Shown in pieces: positions 12,801-22,513 of a stretch of 64,000 nucleotides of DNA. A program made the position numbers and the translations under genes. Numbering within the stretch: the first letter of the stretch is position 1; every line of letters begins with the position of its first letter. The stretch is from Epiperipatus broadwayi (lineage: Eukaryota > Onychophora > Udeonychophora > Euonychophora > Peripatidae), in contig JAQFVV010012989.1 in the NCBI GenBank assembly GCA_028023455.1, positions 248,001-312,000 on the forward strand. Direction: 5' to 3'. The notes beneath the pieces were generated by a model that worked only from the letters and a program-made list of their open reading frames with translations, made no database searches and was not told the DNA's origin.

Positions 12801-13898
12801 AATTGCAATATAAAAATTATGAATTGACTTTATTCATTTTAAAAAAAGGCATATATAAATAATAAAGTTTATAGTTTTGATAAAATTATTATTCTTTCTT
12901 TCTTATATGTATTACAAATAGTAGATTACAAATAATGGGCATTAATATTTAATGTTTAAATATATCTGTTATTTTGTTTATGTGATATATGTAATCTTAT
13001 ATTGGAGAGATATGTATAAAATATGTATTTCCAGTACAATATGATAAGAATTATTCTAGTTTGTGTTGAATTAAAAGAATATTATTTGTATTTTTAAACA
13101 TAAATATTATTTATTTTATGTAATAATTATGAAATGTATTTTTTTATTTGTTATTATTTTTGAAATACTGGATAAATTTGACAATTGAGTTGTAAAAGAG
13201 CATTACCTCAGTTTTTATTATAGCCTTACAATTAATACAAATTCTTCTTGCTAATATGGATTAATTAAAAGCATGTAGCAGATGACATCAATGAGGCAAT
13301 CATTTGTAAAAAGATGAAGTAGGTGTTTGAATATGTTTTATGCATAAACTAACACTAGTACTTTTTTACAATGAAGCTTATTCCAAAAAAATAAGGTTCA
13401 CCAGATTCAGGAGAAGAACTGGATTGCATGGTATTAAAAAACAGCATGGGATTTTTAGAGAAGATTGAAATAATGCTGAATGTTATTTTGCAAGAAAGCA
13501 GTTGAAAAATCAAGAATCTGTGAAATTTTATGATGTTAGACATGAATTTTAAGTACCATATATACAGAAGATAATTTTATAAGTATTTTTGCAATTATAT
13601 TTTTTACTTTGCATGCTAAAAGATTATTTAGATTTAACTTTAAGATTGAATATAAACCTTCAAAGGATTACCTCTAAATAAATTTATGTTTGCTGTAAAC
13701 TACAATGAATGAATCGTCTAAAGAATGGCCTTCTAGAACCAATTAATTCATTTTAGAAGACTACTGTCTATTGATAGTGAAGTAAATAAATCTTTTCAAA
13801 GAGATTATTAAGAAGATTAGACAATTTCTTTATTATGGTAATGGTTATTGAATCCTTATAAATAAAATAATTTCAATCTTTATTCAGAACAATGGTAT
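12801..13898. other. AT-rich non-coding DNA
   Basis: No gene or ordered repeat could be supported. A string near 12940-12990 (TTAATGTTTAAATATATCTG) duplicates one near 12090, an old short direct repeat lying outside the family B pair. Confidence 0.45.
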
Positions 13899-14105
13899 TT
13901 AAACAATTCAAAACAAAGCAAAACTCTCCATATAGTAGTGCCATCTTGTGCTAACAAGAGCAATCAATGGATGCCAGGGGATATTGGATGAGTAGGCACT
14001 AGATAGGGATTTTATGCACAAGCCTTCTGGCATCTATTGATTGCTCTTGTTAGCACAAGATGGCACTACTATATGGAGAGTTTTGCTTTGTTTTGAATTG
14101 TTTAA
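13899..14105. repeat. Foldback repeat family A, short copy with near-perfect arms
   Basis: The arms begin TTAAACAATTCAAAACAAAG and end CTTTGTTTTGAATTGTTTAA, and run through CTCCATATAGTAGTGCCATC / GATGGCACTACTATATGGAG and on to AATCAATGGATGCCAG. That is about 80 bp of almost uninterrupted pairing. Pairing extends beyond the usual family A terminus (AAAACTCTCC) into flanking sequence. The centre keeps only one arm of the internal region (ATATTGGATGAGTAGGCACT ... TTTATGCACAAGCC). A strong hairpin would form in single strands. Confidence 0.8.
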
Positions 14106-14650
14106 TAACAATTATGTGTTAGTATGAGATAGTGATCATATGATGTTTAGTGGTTTAACAATGGTTTTTAATAGACTGCTGAAAAATAAATGTTTAAAAT
14201 TAAGACTGGAAATTCGAGTAACTCAAATTTCATAGTAGTTACATAAATTTTATATACTGATGATATAAATGCTAGTAAAGATGGAAATGCAAAGAGAAAA
14301 TAAAAATTAAAAAGAAAATAAATCATGTTAAAACTATTTACCTCAATAACACATGCTAACGATTGATACATCTTTAAATTACTGGCAAACATTCCACCAA
14401 CAAAATGTATGGTTATCTGATTGTAACTATATTAACTATCAATCACTTATCTAACAAAATGTAATAAACAAAAGACACACAAGGTAAAGAATATTTTCTA
14501 TCAACTTACACCCTGTGGAGGGATGTGATCATAAACATGTGATCAAAGACATGTAAAAAAGATCTATGATTTCCAAGAGCACAATTCATGTTGAACTAGC
14601 ACTCATCAGTTGGCCCAGACCACAATATCTTACCCATATCTTTATCACTG
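14106..14650. other. AT-rich non-coding DNA
   Basis: Contains the shared family A right flank (GTGATCATATGATGTTTAGT near 14131). No gene is supportable. Confidence 0.45.
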
Positions 14651-14651
14651 T

Positions 14652-14690
<39 letters not shown>

Positions 14691-14767
14691 TGTACAATAT
14701 ATATATATATCATATATAGGCTTGCAAATAAGCTTTGCAGAATATCCCCAACCCCATATATATATAT
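14652..14767. repeat. TA microsatellite interrupted by element 1
   Basis: Alternating AT runs at about 14655-14688 and 14697-14710, and again immediately before element 1 (14755-14767). The last six bases, ATATAT, recur directly after the right LTR (26964-26969), consistent with insertion of element 1 into the microsatellite. Confidence 0.75.
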
Positions 14768-15641
14768 TGTGCCCTTTCCTATAGGTCAATGATAGTTATA
14801 AATGGTCAATTACTAAAAAATTTTAAAATTAATATTAAATAGTATTTAAAATTATAGATTATATTAAGCAGTAAAAGATTAATATGATATATTTAATAAT
14901 AAGTATTGTGATGGTGAGAATTGTATCTAATTCTATATTTTTCTAAATTGTTTTTTCAAAATTTTATATAATTATTTTATATAATATAAGTAGCAAATTT
15001 ATTAAGACAGATAAAAATAGACTAAACACCGGAAATGACTACGTGACTGTCTGAAATATTCTATGTATAAGCACCGGTTTAAATTAATACTAATAATTAA
15101 AATATTTAAATAGTATATTATAGAAGTGGATGGAATTGTCACACATCATAATAAAAATAAGTAGTATACACCTTTATTAATTATTGTTTCAAAATTGTTT
15201 TAAAGGTAGTTAAATTGTAATAGATAATAATTGATTTAAAAATAATAATTAGTTAACATTTAAGTCTATTACGTCATGATTTTAAAACTTTAGAAATTGT
15301 TTACAAATCCAAGTAGGGATTGACCAATAAAAAAATAGATCTTGGCAGACAACCAAAATCGCGCCAACTAATTGTATAAACGGGGGAGAACAAAAATGTG
15401 TTGACTCCAGAGCAGAGGTAAAATTTTAAGCTCTCTAATTTTTTTTTTCTTCAATTTATTAGTCAATTTTATTATAATTTTAATATCTTTGAAAGAAACC
15501 AACTGACAATTTAAAAATCATCCGAAGAGAATCTTAGAATAAAATGTTTTAAAAAAAAGTTTTTCATAGTAATGTTTCACTAACTTTACAGTAACCTGCC
15601 AGTGGATTCTATCGAAATATAATCGGAGTTTTCAAGAGAAA

Positions 15642-15866
15642 ATGGATAGATTCTTAAGACCAAGTTGTAAATTTTATAATGTTCCAAATATGTTAATGTT
15701 ATTCGTTGATATAGTTTATATAGCGTATCACTATGAAAGCTGTTTTCGTGCGTATAAAATCAATGAAAGGACATTGTGCGCAAAGTTAATGAAGATAATG
15801 GAAAATAAAAATAAGTATTATCCGTATAAGAATAAATGGACAAAAGGAATTTTAATATTGAAATAG
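15642..15866 (+). CDS. 74-residue frame inside the element 1 left LTR, function unknown
   Basis: Starts MDRFLRPSCKFYNVPN and ends TKGILILK, with a hydrophobic central part (MLMLFVDIVYIAY) and a lysine-rich C-terminus. Upstream, AGAGCAGAG is followed by GTAAAA (about 15418), and TTTCACTAACTTTACAG ends about 50 bases before the ATG. An exon-intron-exon layout is therefore conceivable. The twin frame in the right LTR differs at five bases, of which four change the residue (R/K, V/I, R/H, P/S). That gives no sign of protein-level constraint. It may be a genuine LTR-encoded peptide or chance. No family is recognised. Confidence 0.3.
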   Translation: MDRFLRPSCKFYNVPNMLMLFVDIVYIAYHYESCFRAYKINERTLCAKLMKIMENKNKYYPYKNKWTKGILILK

Positions 15867-17249
15867 TTTGAATTGCTTTCTTTAAGATAACTTGAGAAAA
15901 TACTCTAGAAAATAGTTAAAGATCGAAAGTAGTGTATATAAAATAATAATGAATGAAAGTGAAGTTTACCAAGGAAAACACTTACCTAAAGAAAAAAAAA
16001 ATTTTACAGAAGAGAAATATAAAATATTGGATCCATGGAAAATGCAATTGGTACCGTAATTATCAAATAATTGTAGTTTAACTAGAAATAAAGATGCATC
16101 AATGCGCCGAGGTAATATTCGCCAGAACATTAAAAAGCTTCGTGGGATAACTAAATAAAATGTTTTCTAATAATTTTGGATTAAACACTAAAACTAAAGA
16201 TCGTCTAAACAGTTTATTAAATGAACTAATTTATTTAAAACTTTAATAAGCAGAAAGGAGAACATTCGGACAAAAGAAGAAATAATAAATATTATGGGAC
16301 TAACCAAGATTTACCGTCAGAAAAATATGTGATTATGGTTTGAAATATTTTCTTTACTAATCTAAGTTAAACATTAAGTTTTAGATAGCAATAGGGAAAA
16401 CAAAATACATTAATTCATGATATAACATTATATGAAATAATATGTTTTTTTTATTTTGAATTTTAAAATAAAATTGTATGTATGTGGAAATTTGTATATT
16501 TGCGATGCTCGAAGAGAAAGAAACCTACTACGAACTCTGATAGGAAGATAAAGATTGTTTTTGATAACATTTATAATTATTAATGATATATAATGTATGT
16601 TTTATTTATTTAGATCAGCTGAGAATCGAATGAATGTAGCGCAAAAGTTTTATTGTTATTATTGTTGTAAAATGCATTTTTGAAAACAACACTCTAAGAC
16701 ACTTTGAGATGTGATTAGATTTTTAAAAATATGCATACGATAATCATTTTAGGTGTTATTAATATAGTTCAATATAACCAATGGTTATGTGATATTTTCT
16801 GTTAATTTTCCGATTGGGATATTTAAATGTTATTTTAACAAAACGTAGATGTTGAACCTACAGTGTAATAAAGCAAGACAAATTGTTCTTATGGAATAGG
16901 GAAATGTTTTTATATTAGCGAATTTTGTTTATTGTTTTAAAAAAAGTAGTTAGTATTTTATCGATGTTGGATACAGTAAAAATCTCGAGAGATAGTTTGG
17001 GTAGTGACTTGGTAGTACATGGTGATTCGCAAACCAAGAGGATATATTAAAAACTAGGATGTTACAGGGAGTGAAATAATAAGTAGTTTTAGATGTTAAT
17101 CAGCATAGTTAACAAAGCCCTATGACTGGTACACATGTTGTCTTGGACAGTGGTATTTTATGTATTTCTTGTGAGTCGTACTAGATGTTTGGTAAAGCTG
17201 AGTAAATAGCTGCCACATCATGCTTATCGCCAAGGTTATTAGACAATGA

Positions 17250-17447
17250 ATGTCGGACCTATTCACACTGTTCCATACATTTTTGAAGTATATTGCGGAT
17301 AAGTTATCTATCTATCTTCCCGATATCCTATACATCTTTCGCTATCTTTATCTGTATTTCTTTGCAACTACATCGTTATATGATAAGTCTATTAAAAGGG
17401 AAACAATAGATATTTTAGAATGTATGTCATGCTATTATTTGGAATAA
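17250..17447 (+). other. 65-residue frame in the element 1 left LTR, broken in the right LTR
   Basis: The frame (MSDLFTLFHTFLKYIADK...) is hydrophobic and aromatic-rich. In the right LTR the matching sequence lacks one base (TTTCTTTGCAAC here against TTTCTTGCAAC near 25110), which shifts the frame. This argues that it is not maintained as a protein. Confidence 0.2.
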
Positions 17448-19217
17448 GAATAGTTAAGTGTTAACGAAGAGTAGATTATGATTATTGAAAGAAAGATGCA
17501 GATATCCTAAGAAGGGAAGGAGTTAGAGAATTATTTTAATTCCTTTTAAGAAATGAACTATCATTTTATAAAAGTATATCCGAATAGAAATATAAAAAAA
17601 TATTAAATATAATTTCACGTTTTCTTATTGTTAATTATATTTTAAAAAATATAAGTATTGCATATTTGAAAAAAATACAATAACATTCGATAATTATAGT
17701 ATATGTGAAACTGTAACAGGTGATAATTAAACCCGTGTTATAGTATTATACATGAGTATGGCTTATGGAATAAACGTATTATAGTTTACGAGCATTGGAG
17801 AACAAACGTTAAAAGTAATAATAATATTTGAATAATATGCGGAGTGACTTATATAAAGTTACAAGAAAATGAAATTTTCTTTTAAAAACCATATTGATTG
17901 TAAAATTATGATGTTATGAATGATGTTTATCCACATAGATAATTTATAATACAGTAACTTTAATATTAAAAGGTAAAGAGTGGTGTTACCCATAAAATAG
18001 TTAAAATAAGTGATATGATAAACCTAATGAGAAATAAATAAATAACTTTTTAAAAGGCATAATAAGTTTAATTAACGATAAAAGAAATATAAATGTGTAT
18101 AATTCAGCTATTGTAGTGTAAAGAAAAATGAGGATATCCCTTGTAAATAGATGTAGATGGATTTGTTTGTTTTATTTATTTTATTGATGTTAATAAAATT
18201 TTAAAATTTGTTTATTAAAACTTGTGTCTGAGTTTTGTTTTCTCTACATCATTGCATGAATTCACAGGGTATGTTCACAACCATTAAACTAAGTATATGG
18301 TTATTTGCACAAAAGATAAATAGAGAAGTATGTTTAATCTTAAATATTTATTGATGTTCTTGTAATTAAATAATTATCAAATTGCATTGCGTTACTGGTC
18401 ATCAATCCATTATCATAATATTTTGCTAAATTATATGCTATTAGTTGCCACTTGCTTTATTTATCAGATTATCTAAACACTGCCACTTATTAATTTATTT
18501 TATTACTTAAAGATAAAAAAGGGGATATTAGATTATTAACTAATTTATTACGGTTATAAATTTGCGATGAAAGAAACGCTGTACTAGTTGGATTAAGCAA
18601 TGAAGATTGTGATTATTATTGTTTTATTATTAATCTAATTTCAGAGTAGTAGATTATGGCATAAAATCCCTTATCATATTTTGCTACCATATGTTTATTA
18701 ACATATGAATAAATTTAAGAACCTGAGATTATTTCATTTGAGCTAGATGATTACTATTATTATTATTAGAGATAAAAGATTAATACTTTAATTGTTAAAT
18801 GAGTCTTAGTGATTAGAAGTTGCGGAAGTCATAAGAATACTATGTAGTTATTATGTGTAATAGTAGTATAAGGGGGGATAGTGTTCTTATGCCATTGAGG
18901 TGGTATCCTGTGGGATATTGTCTCAATGTAATCTACCTTGTCACCCGTATTTCCACTTCTAGTCTCATGAATTCCTGAATATTTATTTGAGTTAGTTTAA
19001 AACAGAACCTAAGTTAATTTTAAGAAACTTGAGCTAGTAAAGCATTTAATTGAATATTTCATTAATTATTAGAGCTAGAACCCGGTTAGGTGATTTTCAC
19101 TATATTATATTTATTTTGGGGGAAGTGGAGATGTGGGAACGAAGCGGTTTGATTATGGCCCTCAATGTGATTGGCCTGATGTGTAGTGGAGCTACACATG
19201 GGGACAAAGGCAGATTG

Positions 19218-19235
19218 TGGTGCCGGCAACATGTT
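19218..19235 (+). other. Candidate primer-binding site of element 1
   Basis: TGGTGCCGGCAACATGTT begins three bases after the left LTR. It starts with TGG, which would pair with the CCA end of a tRNA. The matching tRNA was not identified from memory. Confidence 0.6.
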
Positions 19236-19897
19236 GGGCTCGAGTATTAAAATGGGGAGAGTATAATAGGCTTACATGGAATGGGAAGGTTAAATAGGTA
19301 GATTGTGACGTGCCAACTTTAGGGGCTTGAGATGTGTTAGTGGGGGCATCATATTCAATCAACAGTAATGTGATGATTTAATATTTTAAAATAGTAATGG
19401 TTATTTAGGTTTTAATTATTATAGAGCTAAGTGTTTATGATTCAAACAATTGCAATTCTAAGTGGTGGATGATCTGATTATTTCAAAGTATAATACTACA
19501 TTATTATAAAAGACTTGGCAAATAAAATTTTTGAAATATGCATATGTGGCTAATGATTATTTGGATATTTATTATGATTATGTCAATTAGTGAAGTATTG
19601 AAGAGATATTTGAAATGTTTTAAAATGTTCAAAAATATCTGTGAATCATGCATGTAGAGGATGATGTTGTGACACATGATTTTGAATTATTATTGTTGTT
19701 ATTATTGTCTAAGATGAAATATTGTAGGGAGTAGGAGATACTGTCTATGGTTATTGGAAGTGACGATTGTATGGGAATAGAAGAAGCTGGTAGGGAACTT
19801 ATTTATGAGATTAAATAGAAATATACTAGAAACACTAGATTTTGAAAAACAATAATATTAAAAAAAAAAAAAGGATAACCAAGATAGTAATGTAGAA
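19236..19897 (+). other. Element 1 untranslated leader
   Basis: Internal sequence between the primer-binding site and gag. It is AT-rich with an A-run at 19859-19872. No gene is seen. Confidence 0.55.
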
Positions 19898-22129
19898 ATG
19901 GAACTGGCTAAGTCTATGCTTGATAATGGTTGTACAGAGGAAAGAGAACGCGAAAACTTAAGTGAAAGGGAAACGTTGGTAGATGATACTCACGAGGTAG
20001 AGAATAAAATGGAAGAGGGGGGTGAAAGAGATGGTGAAAAGTGAAATAGAAGAAGAAAAGGTAAAAGCGCCTGAAAAGGAAGTAGAGAGTATTTTAATGG
20101 CTCAAATATCCCAAATGTTTAAAGCTCTTCATGAAAGCATAAATAAGAATAATGAAGATAATAATATAAAGTTTAAAAATCTTCATGAAAGCATAAATAA
20201 GAATAATGAAGATGGTGATATAAAGTTTAAAAATCTTCATGAAATCATAAATAAGAATAATGAAGATAATGATATAAAGTTTAAAGCTCTTCAAGAGGAT
20301 AGTGATATAAAGTTTAAAAATCTTCATGACAGTATAATTCAAAATATAAAAGATAATAAGGTAAAATTAGATATTCTTAATGAAAGCTTGAATAAAACCA
20401 ATGAAAATCTAGAGATAAAATTTAAGGAGACCTGCCAGAAGGTAGAAGACCTTAAGGGAGAAGTACAAGATAAATTTAATCAGGTAGAACTGAGACTAGA
20501 TAATAACGAAAGGGTCTTTGAATCCTTAAAACATGAAGTAGAGAATATAGAGTACAAAAATCAAGAATTATTAAAGAATAGATTTGAGGAATCTTCCGAG
20601 TTGACTATCAGAGGTTTAAGTAAGCAAATAGAAGATTCAATCAACCGATGTCAAGTCAATAGTAACAAATTGAATCAAAAGATTGATGATAATAAAATAA
20701 AGGTGGAACATAGAATTGATGAAATACAGGAGTGTATAGGGCATATGGATGAAAGTTTTACTGTTATAAAAGAAGAGATAGTACAAAATAGAATAGTGAT
20801 AAGGAATGAAATGGAGCAAGATTTAGTTGAAAGGTTTAGGGACTTAATAGTGCAAGATAGGATGGAGACCAAGGCGGATATAGAGCAGGTTTTGATTGAA
20901 AAATTACAGGATCTGGGGGATATGCAAAAGGTTGAGGAACATAAATACAGGTCAAAGGTTGGGGAAAATATGAAGAAATTACAAAAGGATGTAAAGGAAC
21001 AAACTCAACAGTTAGAGAAAAATAGTCATGAATATAAAGACCTAGTGGACCAAAACTTAGATGAATTCAGAAAGGAGCAAAAATTATATGTAGAGCAAGT
21101 GATAGGGCAAATAAATTTTGAAGAGAGATTTCAACAAGTCTGTAAACAAATAGAAGAGATGAAACCTATAAGTGGCCAAACGATAGATTTAGGGAAAGAA
21201 TATTATATAATAGGTTTGAGGAAAAGATAGTTCCATCCTCAATAGGTAAGGTAAAATTTTTAGAAAAAAATGAAAACCACCCATTAGAACGTACTGATGT
21301 CAAGGAAGTAGACATCCGACCACCTAGGGAAAGTGCTAATTATGACGGAGGGTCAAATAGCTCAATGGCCTTAAGATTCATAAGAGTGAAGCCATTTCGA
21401 GGAGATTTTGCGGAAAATCCATCGGAGTTTGTCAATAGCTTAGAGGAGCTATTCTCGATATGTGTATTAACCGAAAAAGAAAAGTTGGCTATTTGTAGCA
21501 ACCATTTAGGTGGGACTGCCAAAGACTGGTGGCAATCGTTGTTTGAAAGGCCAAGTACTTACGGAGATTTTCGATTTTTAATTATAGGAAGTTTTTGGAA
21601 TGCTGATAAACAAGACAGCATTAGGTTCCAAATCACGCAGGAAAAGTATCACTCCAGTAGGGGTAGTTATACTAGTTTCTTTAGAAGCCAGGCTGTCCAT
21701 TTAAAGACTCTCATGGCATGTCCATTGTCTGAAGGACAAATAGTTAGAATAGTGCAACATAATTTACCTAGGAATGTAGAGCAACTACTAATTGCTGCTG
21801 ATAGGTATTCCATAGAGGAAGTATCAGAAATATTGGATGCGCTAGAGATTACAGAGGCATCTCTGGACAATAGATATAAATCCAATAGAGAGAGACCTAG
21901 CTATCCATTGTCAAATGTTAACGTTAGTAATAATAACCATAGATTTCAAACAGGTTTAAAAAGAAAATATAGCTCTAGAGATAGGGATAGGGTATTCCCC
22001 TATAATAGAAGAACAGTTAAGTTTGATAACATTAGGAATAGAGTAGAAACCCAAAATAATCAACCCTCTACTAGTGGTGTTACCACAATCTTAAAAAGGC
22101 CCATAATAAACCACATCCGTTCTGAGTAG
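19898..22129 (+). pseudogene. Element 1 Gag, coiled-coil plus capsid-type domain, frameshifted
   Basis: The reading begins at ATG 19898 (MELAKSMLDNG...) and continues in a second frame from a run of six G at 20017-20022, where a one-base slip is likely; the first frame stops at 20042-20044. The second frame runs to 21230 and is a long charged coiled coil, opening with 18-residue tandem repeats (LHESINKNNEDNNIKFKN type). A second shift, somewhere around 21150-21228, leads into a third frame open from before 21200 to 22129. This last part is a Gypsy-type capsid (retrotransposon gag) domain: KPFRGDFAENPSEFVNSLEE, the HLGGTAKDWWQSL block, a FRFLIIGSFW block and DRYSIEEVSEILDALE. The tail is basic and lacks a visible CCHC zinc knuckle. 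The shifts could be inactivating, or one could be programmed, but nothing here shows that. The gag of element 3 matches it block by block. Confidence 0.85.
20121..20336 (+). repeat. 54 bp tandem repeats encoding Gag coiled coil
   Basis: CTTCATGAAAGCATAAATAA recurs at 54 bp spacing (about 20127, 20181 and 20235, with shorter copies at about 20289 and 20319), coding for LHESINKNNED...IKFK repeats. The period of 18 residues suits an extended coiled coil. Recent in-frame expansion is likely because the units are nearly identical at DNA level. Confidence 0.8.
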
Positions 22130-22326
22130 ATGATCTAGTTCTTGTTAGAACACCCCATGTTAGCAACCTGCAAAGAAATCAGTTTAGGAAATTCATTGAA
22201 TTATATGAGGGTCCCTATAAAATTTGTAGCAAGGTAGGAGAGAATGCTTTTATATTGATTACACCAGAAGGGGAGAAAGGGACATACAATGCTAGAAGCT
22301 TGATCCCATACCCATCAAAAGTATAG
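22126..22326 (+). pseudogene. Integrase C-terminal GPY/F-like tail of element 1
   Basis: Directly after the gag stop, in another frame, 66 codons read VDDLVLVRTPHVSNLQ, then FRKFIELYEGPYKICSKVG and ENAFILITPEG, ending SLIPYPSKV and a stop. The D-LVLVR opening, the YEGPYKI block and the final L-PY match the C-terminal module of Gypsy-type integrases (GPY/F module), which binds DNA beyond the catalytic core. No start codon, HHCC zinc domain, D,D(35)E core, reverse transcriptase or protease precedes it. The deletion joint must therefore lie near 22110-22130. An in-frame stop (22123-22125) precedes it, so it is probably not translated on its own. Confidence 0.8.
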
Positions 22327-22498
22327 AATTTTAATATTAGATAAAACTTTGCGTATAATAGTTGAATAATATGTGAATTTGTATTAAAAGCAGTATAGTT
22401 TGTATTTTAGTGATATAAGGTTGAATTCAATCATGGTACATGATAAAGAGATTAAATGTCAATGAATGAAGTAGACATTAATTTAAAATTTTTTATTC

Positions 22499-22509
22499 GA
22501 AGGAGGAGG
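22499..22509 (+). other. Polypurine tract of element 1
   Basis: GAAGGAGGAGG lies four bases before the right LTR, where plus-strand priming would occur. The 170 bases between the integrase tail and this tract are non-coding. Confidence 0.75.
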
Positions 22510-22513
22510 TTAT

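Larger units (their letters stand above)
14768..19214 (+). repeat. Element 1 left LTR (4447 bp)
   Basis: Starts TGTGCCCTTTCCTATAGGTC and ends GGGGACAAAGGCAGA; the same sequence recurs at 22514-26963. It contains a short frame at 15642-15866 preceded by plausible splice signals, a second frame at 17250-17447, and a purine-rich AAGGGGGGATAG at about 18870. No convincing TATA box was found. Very few animal LTRs are this long; a nested older insertion within the ancestral LTR could explain the size, but both copies carry it. Confidence 0.9.

Noticed and set aside
14566-14792. Open frames through the TA microsatellite
   Set aside because: They read alternating Tyr-Ile from (TA)n and carry no other information.
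18871-18990. AAGGGGGGATAG followed by TGTTCTTATG as a polypurine tract and nested LTR start
   Set aside because: The whole 4.45 kb unit, not a sub-part, is duplicated, and flank evidence supports the outer ends; no internal boundary could be shown.
20094-20342. Minus-strand frame opposite the Gag repeats
   Set aside because: Shadow of the 54 bp tandem repeats; the plus-strand coiled coil explains it.
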